In this document: piece after piece, positions 1 through 8,121 of the stretch
Layout: each line of letters begins with the position of its first letter
How positions within the stretch are numbered: the first letter of the stretch is position 1
Source: Fimenecus sp036652055
GTDB taxonomy: Bacteria > Bacillota > Clostridia > Oscillospirales > Acutalibacteraceae
NCBI GenBank assembly: GCA_036652055.1
Contig: JAVVWP010000022.1
Location: 1-29,423, forward strand
Direction of reading: 5' to 3'
DNA length: 29,423 bases
Translations under genes and position numbers: made by a program
Notes under the pieces: generated by a model
The model's input: only the letters and a program-made list of their open reading frames with translations
Databases searched by the model: none
Told to the model about the DNA's origin: nothing

Positions 1-2
1 CA

Positions 3-350
3 GGAATGAGAGAAATGCTCAACCCAACTTCAGCCCTTGCAGGAATGAAGCTTGATAAAACCGTTGCACTCATTACAGATGGGCGTTTCAGTGGTGCATC
101 TCGTGGTGCGTCAATAGGTCATGTTTGCCCCGAGGCTGCTGTTGGTGGCGAAATCGGGTTAATAAAAGAGGGCGATATTATCGAAATTGACATTCCAAAC
201 GCTAAGATAAATGCAAAAATATCAGATGAAGAAATGGAAAATCGAAGAAAAGCCTATGTACCGCACGAGCCAAATGTTAAAACAGGTTGGCTTGCACGCT
301 ATTCAACATTAGTGTCGTCAGCAAAAGATGGCGCAGTAATGAAGTTTTGA
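3..350 (+). CDS. ilvD: Dihydroxy-acid dehydratase, C-terminal fragment (gene cut by window edge)
   Basis: This is the last ~116 codons of IlvD, the Fe-S dehydratase that converts 2,3-dihydroxy acids to 2-keto acids in isoleucine, valine and pantothenate synthesis in the cytosol. The family-typical C-terminal stretch is present: DGRFSGASRG, then GHVCPEAAVGGEIGLI, then the GDIIEIDIP strand, and a final segment with W.ARY. The reading frame is open to the left edge, so the true start lies outside the window and the first internal ATG (position 6) is not the start. A strong intrinsic terminator follows the stop codon, so ilvD is the last gene of its transcription unit. The call is secure because this C-terminal signature is distinctive; edd-type dehydratases are the only close alternative. 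Confidence 0.95.
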   Translation, partial: GMREMLNPTSALAGMKLDKTVALITDGRFSGASRGASIGHVCPEAAVGGEIGLIKEGDIIEIDIPNAKINAKISDEEMENRRKAYVPHEPNVKTGWLARYSTLVSSAKDGAVMKF

Positions 351-413
351 TTTGTTTTTAAAAATTCAAAAATAAAATTAGAAAATGCAATTGTTGATAT
401 TCATAAAACACTT

Positions 414-441
414 AAAAGAGCAGTGAAAACTGCTCTTTTTT
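414..441 (+). terminator. Intrinsic terminator of ilvD
   Basis: An 11-bp perfect stem (414-424 with 429-439) closes a GAAA tetraloop and is followed by a run of six T. It lies 64 bases after the ilvD stop codon. This is a textbook Rho-independent terminator on the plus strand. Confidence 0.9.
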
Positions 442-600
442 CGCTTCCTTTGGAGTAACTCTACGCTTCCTCTGGAGGAAGCTGTCGACCGCAGTCGACT
501 GAAGGAGGGAGCAAAATAGAAACAAGTAAAATCAAAGCAAACCCTTTCCGCTTCCTCAAAAGGCAAGCTGGCATTCGCAAATGACTGAAGGAGGGAACAA
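442..600. repeat. Cluster of palindromic intergenic repeat units
   Basis: There are two related units, 464-513 and 549-599, plus a partial one at 442-463. Each begins CGCTTCCT and the full units end GACTGAAGGAGGGA(G/A)CA. The first unit folds well: GCTTCCTC pairs with GAGGAAGC across TG (465-482), and two GTCGAC hexamers (484-489, 494-499) form a second hairpin. The second unit keeps the ends but differs in the middle, where GGCATT and AATGAC bracket CGCA. Similar short palindromic elements are common between genes in gut Clostridia. No credible gene lies here; the minus-strand ORF across it is a by-product of the repeats. Confidence 0.75.
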
Positions 601-623
601 CTTAGTACAATTAAATTCAGTGT

Positions 624-646
624 AGGGAACGGTCTTGACCGTTCCT
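624..646. repeat. Perfect GGAACGGTC inverted repeat
   Basis: Nine bases (626-634) are followed by TT and their exact reverse complement (637-645), giving a very stable hairpin. A T-rich stretch follows at 646-669. It could act as a terminator, but no gene reads into it, and it looks like another dispersed intergenic palindrome. A related GGAACGGG hairpin occurs in the rnj leader at 22072-22098. Confidence 0.7.
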
Positions 647-675
647 CCTCTTTTTCGCCCTCTTTTTTCATTTTG

Positions 676-704
676 TTGAATTTATCTCACAAATATGTTA
701 TCAT
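676..704 (+). promoter_or_regulatory. Probable sigma-A promoter of the FAD-oxidoreductase pair
   Basis: TTGAAT (676-681) and TATCAT (699-704) are separated by 17 bp and lie about 37 bases before the ATG at 742. The AAGGTG ribosome binding site is at 731-736. It is a good but unproven match to the housekeeping consensus. Confidence 0.55.
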
Positions 705-741
705 TTAACTTATATTATTTGAATTTTTAGAAGGTGAAAAA

Positions 742-1965
742 ATGGCTGATATAGCAATAATTGGTGGTGGTGCATCGGGCATCATTTCTGCGATTTCTCT
801 TTTGCAAAAAGCAAATATAAATGTTACCGTGTATGAAAAAATGCCAAGGATATTAAAAAAAATTCTCGCAACAGGCAATGGGCGGTGTAACATTACAAAC
901 CTTTACACTAATAGTGAAAGCTATTGGGATAAAACCGATTTTGTCCGCTTTGCAATAGAAAAATATTCGCCAAATTCAAATATAGATTTTTTCAAATCAA
1001 TGGGATTATTATGTAAAATTGAAGATGAGGGTAGGGTTTATCCACTTTCCTCACAGGCTTCAAGCGTTGTAAATACACTTTTAATTGAAGCCCAAAGATT
1101 AGGTGTAAAGGTTATCACTGATACAGAAATAACAGATATTAAAATTAAAAACAATCAATATATTTTAAACAATAAATTTAAAGCTGACTGTGTTCTCATA
1201 TCAAGCGGTGGAAAAAGTGCTAAATCACAAGGCACAAATGGCGGCTCTTATAAACTTCTTAAAATGCTGGGGCATAACATCATAAATCCAACGCCTGCAC
1301 TCACCGCACTTTGTGGTGCTGATTTTCCAAAATCATTAAAAGGAATTAGGGCAATTTGCAATGCAGAGCTTATTATAGATGACAAAAAAATATATACCGA
1401 AAAAGGGGAAATTCAGTTTACCGACTATGGAATTTCAGGAATACCTATTATGCAAATGTCAAGGCTTGTTTCGACTTCAAAATCAAAGTCAATCAGTGTA
1501 AAGCTTGATACCTTGCCAGACATTTCACAAAAAGAATTAGAAAAATTTCTCTTAGCCCGAAATCAAATTAAAGAAATATCGGCTGAAAATGTTCTTATAG
1601 GTATTTTGCCAAAACAGCTTTCAAATTATTTGCTTTTAAAGGCAGATATTAAAAAAGATGCAGAATTCAGCTTTGTGCCAAAAACAAAAATCACCGAATT
1701 ATCAATCCTAATTAAAAATTGGAACATTAAAATATCAAATGTTCGAGATTTTGATTTTTCACAGGTAACAGCAGGTGGGGCAGATTTAAGCGAGTTTAAC
1801 AATAAAACGATGATGTCAAAATTAAAAGATGGGCTTTTTTGCAGTGGCGAGGCACTTGATGTCGATGGAAAATGTGGCGGATACAATCTTCAATGGGCGT
1901 GGAGTTCAGGGCGACTTGCGGCAGATGGAATTTTAGAATATTTAAGGAGTAAAAACATTGATTAG
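742..1965 (+). CDS. BaiN/RdsA-family (HI0933-like) NAD(P)/FAD-dependent oxidoreductase, copy 1
   Basis: This is a 407-residue cytosolic flavoprotein of the HI0933/BaiN family. The N-terminal Rossmann dinucleotide-binding motif GGGASG lies at residues 8-13 and the family signature ATGNGRCNITN at about 43-53. The C-terminal end carries the family's second FAD-contact region, with CSGEALDVDGKCGGYNLQWAWSSG split over residues ~370-393. Members reduce unsaturated substrates (BaiN in bile-acid 7-dehydroxylation, RdsA in siderophore-related reduction), but the substrate of most homologs is unknown and cannot be read here. The ATG has an AAGGTG site 5 bases upstream. The stop codon overlaps the next gene by 8 nt, so the two are probably translated together. 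A second, divergent member of the same family is at 14165-15397. Confidence 0.88.
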   Translation: MADIAIIGGGASGIISAISLLQKANINVTVYEKMPRILKKILATGNGRCNITNLYTNSESYWDKTDFVRFAIEKYSPNSNIDFFKSMGLLCKIEDEGRVYPLSSQASSVVNTLLIEAQRLGVKVITDTEITDIKIKNNQYILNNKFKADCVLISSGGKSAKSQGTNGGSYKLLKMLGHNIINPTPALTALCGADFPKSLKGIRAICNAELIIDDKKIYTEKGEIQFTDYGISGIPIMQMSRLVSTSKSKSISVKLDTLPDISQKELEKFLLARNQIKEISAENVLIGILPKQLSNYLLLKADIKKDAEFSFVPKTKITELSILIKNWNIKISNVRDFDFSQVTAGGADLSEFNNKTMMSKLKDGLFCSGEALDVDGKCGGYNLQWAWSSGRLAADGILEYLRSKNID

Positions 1966-3556
1966 AATTAATGAAATAAAACTGCCATTAGATGCAGATG
2001 AGAGCGAGCTAAAATCTCTTGCTGCAAAGGCACTAAAAATAAATAAAGAACATATTATAAACCTTGAAATTTCTAAAAAATCAATAGACAGCCGAAGAAA
2101 AAATGAAATCAAATTCATATATAGTGTTGATGTGTCGCTTGATTTTGAAGAAGAAAATGCAATATCAAGAATAAACGATAATCGAATTTCAATAGTCGAA
2201 AAATACGAATATGTTTTGCCCGAGGTTAAACGAAAATCCACTCGCAGACCAGTTATCATAGGCTTTGGACCTGCTGGAATGTTTGCGGCTTTAACGCTAT
2301 GCAGTGCAGGGCTAAGACCGATTATAATAGAGCGTGGGCAAATGGTTGATGAAAGAAACGAGTCAATCAAGAATTTTTGGCAAAATCGAGTTTTAAATGT
2401 TAATTCCAATGTGCAGTTTGGCGAGGGCGGTGCAGGCACATTTTCTGACGGAAAGCTGACAACGGGAATTAAAGACAATCGTTGTCGTAAAGTGTTTTTA
2501 GAATTTTGTGAAAATGGCGCACCAAATGAAATTCTTTATTCTTCAAAACCGCATATAGGTACAGATAAGCTGGGCGGTGTAGTTAAAAACATTCGAAAAA
2601 AAGTAATAGCAAATGGTGGCGAATTCCGATTTGAAACAACTCTTACCAACATAATTGTTTACAATAGCTTTATTCAGGGAATAACTGTCACTGATAAAAA
2701 CGGAAATACAGAAGATATAGAAACAGATTCGCTCATTCTTTCAATAGGTCATTCAGCAAGAGATACAATTGAAATGCTCAACAAAAGGGGAGCGATAATG
2801 ATGCAAAAGCCATTTTCTGTGGGTGTGCGAATTGAGCATCCGCAGGAGATGATAAATAAAACTCAGTATGGGCGGTTCGCAAGCAATAAAAAGCTTGGTT
2901 CGGCTGACTATAAATTAGCTTGCCACCCTCAAAATGGTAGGGGAGCATACACTTTTTGTATGTGTCCTGGCGGAACGGTTGTTTGTGCGTCAAGTGAGGA
3001 AAACACGGTAGTAGTTAATGGAATGAGCGAATATGCTCGTGACAAAGAAAATGCAAATTCAGCAGTGTTAGTTGGAATTGAGCCTGAGAACTTCGGTGGC
3101 GACCACCCTCTTGCTGGTATGTATTATCAAAGAGAAATCGAGCAAAACGCATTTAAAGCGGGTGGCTCTAATTATTCTGCGCCAGCTCAGCTTGTCGGAG
3201 ATTTTCTAAAGGGAGAAACTTCAAAAAAATTAGGAATGGTTCACCCATCTTGTCCAACAGGCGTTGAAATGACAAATCTTCACAATCTTCTTCCAAAAAA
3301 GGTTACAGAAACAATGCTTGATGCCCTTGTAGAAATGAACAGAAAGCTAAATGGATTTACTCTTTATGATGCAGTTTTAACAGCACCAGAAACAAGAAGT
3401 TCATCGCCCGTTAGAATTGTTCGCGACGAATTTTACCAGTCAAATATAAGAGGTCTTTACCCTTGTGGTGAGGGTGCAGGCTATGCAGGTGGAATTGTTT
3501 CAGCAGGAGTTGATGGAATTAAATGTGCAGAAGCAATTTTAAAAGATGAAGGTTAA
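1958..3556 (+). CDS. COG2509-type FAD-dependent dehydrogenase
   Basis: This 532-residue protein has an N-terminal ferredoxin-like segment of about 90 residues, then a FAD-binding motif GFGPAGM at 102-108. The family-specific block VQFGEGGAGTFSDGKLTTG follows, and a C-terminal FAD-closing region with GEGAGYAGGIVSAGVDG. This matches COG2509, uncharacterised dehydrogenases common in Clostridia. The function is unknown; redox chemistry on a small molecule or protein thiol is only an inference. The start is TTG, chosen because AAGGAG (1944-1949) sits 8 bases upstream and the downstream sequence matches the family N-terminus. It overlaps the preceding oxidoreductase by 8 nt. Nothing resembling a terminator lies before the next gene 26 bases on, so all three genes may be one unit. 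Confidence 0.88.
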   Translation: MIRINEIKLPLDADESELKSLAAKALKINKEHIINLEISKKSIDSRRKNEIKFIYSVDVSLDFEEENAISRINDNRISIVEKYEYVLPEVKRKSTRRPVIIGFGPAGMFAALTLCSAGLRPIIIERGQMVDERNESIKNFWQNRVLNVNSNVQFGEGGAGTFSDGKLTTGIKDNRCRKVFLEFCENGAPNEILYSSKPHIGTDKLGGVVKNIRKKVIANGGEFRFETTLTNIIVYNSFIQGITVTDKNGNTEDIETDSLILSIGHSARDTIEMLNKRGAIMMQKPFSVGVRIEHPQEMINKTQYGRFASNKKLGSADYKLACHPQNGRGAYTFCMCPGGTVVCASSEENTVVVNGMSEYARDKENANSAVLVGIEPENFGGDHPLAGMYYQREIEQNAFKAGGSNYSAPAQLVGDFLKGETSKKLGMVHPSCPTGVEMTNLHNLLPKKVTETMLDALVEMNRKLNGFTLYDAVLTAPETRSSSPVRIVRDEFYQSNIRGLYPCGEGAGYAGGIVSAGVDGIKCAEAILKDEG

Positions 3557-3582
3557 AAGTAATTTTTAAAAAGAGGCAGAAA

Positions 3583-4167
3583 ATGGATTTAACAAAAGTT
3601 AGAGATAATAACTGCCTCAAAACGGCAGTTCTTGTGCTATCAATAATAGGAGCAATAAGTGCAACTGATATGTCGGTTATGTATATTCTGTTTTTAGGGG
3701 TTAACCCAAACCTTTACAAGGCGATTACTATAAATGTTTTAGCCGCTGTGGCACTTGTTCTAATAGCTATGAGCATAAAGGCTTATAATCCAAAGATTTT
3801 AAAGGTGATAGCAGTAATAAAATGTGGAGCTTTTTTATTTTCCATAATCGCAACGCTGTTTAATTTCACATTTGTTTTTTCAGGCGTTTTTGGAATAGTA
3901 ATTGACATTCTTAGTTTAGCGTGTTTAGTGGGCACTGTGTATTTTTTAATGAATAAAAATCCATGGTTTGCATCATATTCTATTTTGACTTTTTGTACAC
4001 TAACCTTGCTATTATCACTAATAAATTTAGTTACAGACACTGTTGCAGCACCAAGCGGTATATTGTCATATTTAATTACATTCATTATAGGAGTTGCTTT
4101 TAACATTATTCCAATTGCTTTTGTTTTTCTTCCATATGAAAGTTTAGAAAATTTCAAAAAAGATTAA
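3583..4167 (+). CDS. Small integral membrane protein of unknown function
   Basis: I do not recognise this 194-residue protein. It is almost entirely hydrophobic, with about six likely membrane segments near residues 13-36, 43-64, 70-92, 96-121, 128-150 and 158-184. It has short polar loops and a charged tail (ESLENFKKD). There is no signal peptide, cysteine motif or catalytic pattern that I can see. An AAGAGG site (3571-3576) lies 6 bases before the ATG. It follows the COG2509 gene by 26 bases in the same direction and ends at a bidirectional terminator, so it is probably co-transcribed with the two flavoproteins. A link to membrane redox or transport would be guesswork. Confidence 0.75.
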   Translation: MDLTKVRDNNCLKTAVLVLSIIGAISATDMSVMYILFLGVNPNLYKAITINVLAAVALVLIAMSIKAYNPKILKVIAVIKCGAFLFSIIATLFNFTFVFSGVFGIVIDILSLACLVGTVYFLMNKNPWFASYSILTFCTLTLLLSLINLVTDTVAAPSGILSYLITFIIGVAFNIIPIAFVFLPYESLENFKKD

Positions 4168-4171
4168 ATTA

Positions 4172-4212
4172 AAAAGATGGCAGAAACACAAAAAGTGTAG
4201 CTGCCATCTTTT
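4172..4212. terminator. Bidirectional terminator between convergent genes
   Basis: A 12-bp perfect stem (4172-4183 with 4201-4212) is flanked by A and T runs, with an inner ACAC/GTGT pairing. It separates the plus-strand membrane protein gene from the minus-strand permease gene and can stop transcription from both sides. Confidence 0.9.
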
Positions 4213-4213
4213 A

Positions 4214-6211
4214 TTATTCCACAATTTTATAATATGTCCTTGCAGTTACCGCATAAACGATAGCATAAAATATTGAGAATACCAAAAAACATCCGATTGT
4301 ACACGCAACAAATAAAGGAACATTTGTGAGATTAAACATCAATAATAGCCTTTTAATTGCAGGAAAGGCAAATACAATGTGAATTCCGGCTGCAATCAGT
4401 GGAAGGAAAAACACGGTTAGCACCTGTGAGCGAATGGATTTTTTAATTTCTTTATGGCTCATTCCGACCTTTTTCATAATTTCAAAACGCTGCTTATCGT
4501 CATATCCCTCAGAAATTTGCTTATAGTAAATAATTAATATTGTTGCCATAACAAAGAGTATTCCGAGAAAAATTCCAATAAAGAAAATTCCGCCATAAAG
4601 TGAATACATATCAGTCTTAGATGCAGTTCTGCATTCCTGATGATTTTCAGAAACTTCAAAACTTTTTTGGGTGTTCAAAAGGCTTTCATTTAAAGAGTTT
4701 ATCTTTGCGTCATCACCATCAATATCAAATCCATAATACATTTTTATGTTTGACGCATCTTTTTCGCCAAAAGCTTCAACATTTTTCTTTTCAAGTTCTT
4801 GGAGAACTGAGATATCCTTAACAATGATATAGTGCGTGTCAGAAACATTAGCTTCTGCTTGACCGTTTCCAATAAAGCCTGAAGCCTTTTCTTTTACATT
4901 AAAACTCTTGTCAAAAACCTTTAATGTTTTTTCAGAATAATCATTTTTTCTATTAGAATAAATTATAATTTCATCTGAATTAATTGAGTAGTTAGTGTTT
5001 TGTATCCTATTGTAGTCATCAACCGTTAAGAAAAAAAGAGAATACATATTGTTCATAGCATCAAAAGAAAAAGCAATTGATGGATCCGTATTAAAAAAAT
5101 CATCTTGCTTAATTGCTGAAAACTCTAAAAACTTGTATTCAATTTTATCCTTAGGAACGACATTTTGCTCTTTAAAACTATTTTCAAGCCAAAGATTAGT
5201 TTCTTCGTGTGAAAGCTCATCATAGCTTTGAGAAGTTATTAAAAATTCTTTGGGATGTCTTGATTTTGAAATACCCTCCATACCCATATAAAGTGATAGG
5301 GTAGAGGAAATCATAACTAAAACAGCGGTTGATAAAATGCAGATGTTAGCAAGCCCAACAGCGTTTTGCTTCATTCTATACATCATACCTGAAATCGAAA
5401 TAAAGTGTTTAGACTTGTAATAGTATTTTTTGTTTTTTCTAAGACATTTCAAAAGTGCAATACTGCCCGAAGTAAAAAGCAAATCCGTGCCAATTATTAC
5501 AAGAATAACTGCAACAAAAAACAGCGAAATCAAAAGTGCAGGGCTTTTAACACCAATAGCAATCCCGTATCCACAGGCGAGGCAAATCAGCCCCAAAATT
5601 GTTATAACCCATTTTGTTTTCGGCTCTTTTTCGCCAACATTTCCACCTTTTAAAAGCTCAATAGGATTAGAGCGATAAATCTGAAATAGATTAGAAACTA
5701 AAATCAGTAAAAAAATTCCGCAAAAAAGAACAATTGTTTCAATAATTGAATTAAAAGAAATTGTAAGTGTAAAAGCAACAGGAATTTTTAAAATGCTCAG
5801 AAGCGATAAAAACATTAACTTGTTGAGAATAAGACCAATAGCAAGCCCTAAAGCAATGCTTACAATTGCAATAAACACTGTTTCAAGAAAAATCAGCAGT
5901 GAAATATGCTTTTTTTCCATTCCGAGAATGTTATAAAGTCCAAACTCTTTTTTTCGCCTTTTTACAATGAAACTGTTAGTATAAATAAGAAAAAATATTG
6001 AAAAAATACCAGCAATTGCGGCAGAGGTTGCAAGCATACTTGTAAGAGTTCTTCCGCCTGCCATATCACGAATTCCAGAATTTTGCGAAAGTGAAGCAAT
6101 AATAAAATACATTGCGACATTTACAATAGAGGTTAAAATATAAGGAAGATATATCTTTAAATTTTTTCTGATATTTGAAAATGCAAGCTTAGAGTAGAAA
6201 AACTTACTCAT
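4214..6211 (-). CDS. bceB: BceB-type ABC transporter permease (FtsX-like)
   Basis: This 665-residue permease is of the peptide-antibiotic sensing and resistance class. One N-terminal membrane helix (~15-43) is followed by a group of three, then a hydrophobic pair and further helices. A large extracellular domain (~310-530) comes before the last three helices, which is the 10-helix BceB layout. The cytoplasmic motif KKEFGLYNILGM after the second helix is typical of the FtsX/MacB-like fold. I start it at the ATG at 6211, because AGGAGGT (6219-6225 on the plus strand) is 7 bases upstream; a longer in-frame start 7 codons earlier is less likely. It overlaps the ATPase gene by 8 nt. In known systems the large extracellular domain senses the peptide and signals to the kinase. 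Confidence 0.92.
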   Translation of the reverse strand: MSKFFYSKLAFSNIRKNLKIYLPYILTSIVNVAMYFIIASLSQNSGIRDMAGGRTLTSMLATSAAIAGIFSIFFLIYTNSFIVKRRKKEFGLYNILGMEKKHISLLIFLETVFIAIVSIALGLAIGLILNKLMFLSLLSILKIPVAFTLTISFNSIIETIVLFCGIFLLILVSNLFQIYRSNPIELLKGGNVGEKEPKTKWVITILGLICLACGYGIAIGVKSPALLISLFFVAVILVIIGTDLLFTSGSIALLKCLRKNKKYYYKSKHFISISGMMYRMKQNAVGLANICILSTAVLVMISSTLSLYMGMEGISKSRHPKEFLITSQSYDELSHEETNLWLENSFKEQNVVPKDKIEYKFLEFSAIKQDDFFNTDPSIAFSFDAMNNMYSLFFLTVDDYNRIQNTNYSINSDEIIIYSNRKNDYSEKTLKVFDKSFNVKEKASGFIGNGQAEANVSDTHYIIVKDISVLQELEKKNVEAFGEKDASNIKMYYGFDIDGDDAKINSLNESLLNTQKSFEVSENHQECRTASKTDMYSLYGGIFFIGIFLGILFVMATILIIYYKQISEGYDDKQRFEIMKKVGMSHKEIKKSIRSQVLTVFFLPLIAAGIHIVFAFPAIKRLLLMFNLTNVPLFVACTIGCFLVFSIFYAIVYAVTARTYYKIVE

Positions 6212-6971
6212 TTTTAGCACCTCCTGTTGCAATCAAAGTGATTGTATCAGAAATCTTTTGAAACATTTCATCATCGGTCATATTAGCTTTATAAAGCTGA
6301 TGGAACACCTCGCCATCTTTTATAAATAAAACTCTTTTGGCGTGGCTCGCAGCTTTTGTGCTGTGAGTTACCATCAAAATTGTTTGACCTTCACTATTTA
6401 TATCATTAAACAGCTTTAAAAGCCCGTCAGCCGCTTTTGAGTCGAGCGCACCTGTTGGTTCATCGGCTAAAATAAGTTGCGGATTTGTGATTAAAGCTCT
6501 CGCAATAGCGACTCTTTGTTTTTGCCCGCCCGAAATTTCATAAGGGAATTTTTTAAGAAGTTCACTAATTCCAAGCTTTGGAGCGATAACACTTAATCGC
6601 CTATTCATTTCTTCAAATTGTTTGCCTGATAGAACAAGAGGTAAAAAGATATTATCTTGTACTGAAAAAGTGTCAAGCAAGTTGAAATCTTGAAAAACAA
6701 ATCCAAGATTTTCACGCCTAAAAGCAGAAATCTCTTTTTCTTTTATTTTTGAAATATTGTTTCCGTTTAATAAAACATCTCCGCTTGTCGGCTTATCAAG
6801 TGAAGCCAAAATGTTTAAAAGCGTTGTTTTTCCAGAGCCAGATTCGCCCATAATTGCGACATATTCACCATTTTCAACAGAGAATGTTACATTAGATAAA
6901 GCCTGAACGCTGTTGCCTCCAAAACGAGTAGTATAAACCTTTTTAAGATTTTTTACATTTAAAATTGCCAT
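6204..6971 (-). CDS. bceA: BceA-type ABC transporter ATP-binding protein
   Basis: A 255-residue ATPase with Walker A GESGSGKTT at 42-50, Q-loop in FVFQDFNLL, signature SGGQKQR, Walker B ILADEPTGALD and a switch histidine in MVTHS. It belongs to the MacB/BceA (LolD-like) branch and would power the permease encoded immediately downstream. GGAAGGA lies about 9 bases before the ATG at 6971. The gene has its own promoter region, separated from the kinase gene by 142 bp that holds a palindrome resembling BceR-family operators. This is the usual wiring of such modules: the two-component system induces its transporter when a cell-wall-active peptide is sensed. Confidence 0.95.
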   Translation of the reverse strand: MAILNVKNLKKVYTTRFGGNSVQALSNVTFSVENGEYVAIMGESGSGKTTLLNILASLDKPTSGDVLLNGNNISKIKEKEISAFRRENLGFVFQDFNLLDTFSVQDNIFLPLVLSGKQFEEMNRRLSVIAPKLGISELLKKFPYEISGGQKQRVAIARALITNPQLILADEPTGALDSKAADGLLKLFNDINSEGQTILMVTHSTKAASHAKRVLFIKDGEVFHQLYKANMTDDEMFQKISDTITLIATGGAKNE

Positions 6972-7033
6972 TCATTTCATTCCTTCCAAAAAAAGCATTA
7001 ATCAAAGAAGCCTATTCTTCTTTTGATGTATTA

Positions 7034-7107
7034 AGTATACAAAATGGGCAAAAATGATGCCATCTATTTGGCTTACAATTTAAGGAAAAACCTTACAAAT
7101 CTGTAAG
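7034..7107 (-). promoter_or_regulatory. Probable BceR-regulated promoter of the transporter genes
   Basis: On the minus strand, a 6-4-6 palindrome CTTACA-GATT-TGTAAG (7092-7107) is followed 20 bp later by a third half-site TGTAAG (7072-7077), on the same helical face. A good -10 box, TATACT (7034-7039), has only a poor -35 at the right distance (TGGCAT), as expected of an activator-dependent promoter. BceR-like regulators are known to bind inverted repeats with a 4-nt spacer upstream of bceAB. The palindrome also lies just after the kinase stop codon and is followed by GTTTTT, so a weak terminator role cannot be excluded. Confidence 0.6.
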
Positions 7108-7113
7108 AAAGCA

Positions 7114-8121
7114 TTATTCAATGTCAATATTAACGCTATCCAATCCAATAATAACTGTTGTTCCAAGACCTACCTCTGACCTTATTTCTATTGTGTGCGA
7201 AAGCTTTTCTAAAATTTGTTTTGATAGATAAAGCCCAATGCCACTTGCTTTTTTATCTCTCCTGCCATTATATCCTGTAAATCCATTTTCAAAAATTCGA
7301 GGCAAATCCTCTTGTTCAATTCCAATTCCGCTGTCTTTTATCACAAGAAGCTTGCCCTTTTCAGCGGTGATTGAAATTTCGCCCTCGTTTGTATATTTTA
7401 GTGCATTTGAGAGTATTTGTTCAATTGCAAAAGTCAACCATTTTTCATCAGTCAACACATCGATATTCAGATTGTCATAAGAGAGAGAAATCTTTTTCCT
7501 TATAAAAATCGGTGCATACTTTCTAACCGCATCTTTTATAATTTTATCAAGAGAATACTGCTTTATCAAAAAATCCGTCGAATTACTGCCAAGTCTTAAA
7601 TAAGATAATACCATTTCAACATATTGTTCAATCTTAAAAAGTTCTTCAGAAAGCTCACTGCTTTCGGCGTTGTCACTATTTTGAAGAAGCAGACGCATTG
7701 CAGAAATCGGAGTTTTTATTTGATGCACCCAGAGTGTGTAATAATCAATCATTTCTTTGGATTTTCTATCATATTCTGAAATCAAATTTGACTTAGAATT
7801 GTTTATTTCAAGAATAAGATTATAATAATCATTTTCAATAATATCAGATGGCTCAGAAAGTTCATCTAAGCTTATAGCAATTTGATTTTTTAAAATATAT
7901 AAAGCTTTATGCTTTTGATAAAAATTAGAAAAGTCAAAGATAAAAAATATAATGCATACAAAAGCACATAATAAAATAGCATAGCTAATAGGCTCTATCG
8001 GCATATGATAAAGGAAAAATATAACAGTGAAAATTAAAAAGAAGCTAAAAAAGATACATATTGATTTTATATGACGCTTTAAATATCCTAAAAGGACTTT
8101 AAAAATAATTTTATCATTCAT
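7114..8121 (-). CDS. bceS: BceS-type intramembrane-sensing histidine kinase
   Basis: A 335-residue sensor kinase with two N-terminal membrane helices (~20-39 and 45-64) joined by a loop of only a few residues. It therefore has no extracellular sensor domain, the hallmark of intramembrane-sensing kinases that take their signal from the partner permease. The H-box WVHQIKTPISAM places the phosphorylated histidine at residue 133. The N-box (N239 in EQILSNALKY), DSGIGI at 263-268 and GIGLYL at 294-299 complete the ATP-binding domain. The start codon overlaps the regulator's stop by 8 nt (ATGAATGA), so the two are translationally coupled. Its partner transporter genes follow directly. Confidence 0.94.
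   Translation of the reverse strand: MNDKIIFKVLLGYLKRHIKSICIFFSFFLIFTVIFFLYHMPIEPISYAILLCAFVCIIFFIFDFSNFYQKHKALYILKNQIAISLDELSEPSDIIENDYYNLILEINNSKSNLISEYDRKSKEMIDYYTLWVHQIKTPISAMRLLLQNSDNAESSELSEELFKIEQYVEMVLSYLRLGSNSTDFLIKQYSLDKIIKDAVRKYAPIFIRKKISLSYDNLNIDVLTDEKWLTFAIEQILSNALKYTNEGEISITAEKGKLLVIKDSGIGIEQEDLPRIFENGFTGYNGRRDKKASGIGLYLSKQILEKLSHTIEIRSEVGLGTTVIIGLDSVNIDIE

Noticed and set aside
378..671. Minus-strand 97-codon ORF
   Set aside because: It spans the palindromic repeats and the ilvD terminator, has no ribosome binding site and low-complexity composition.
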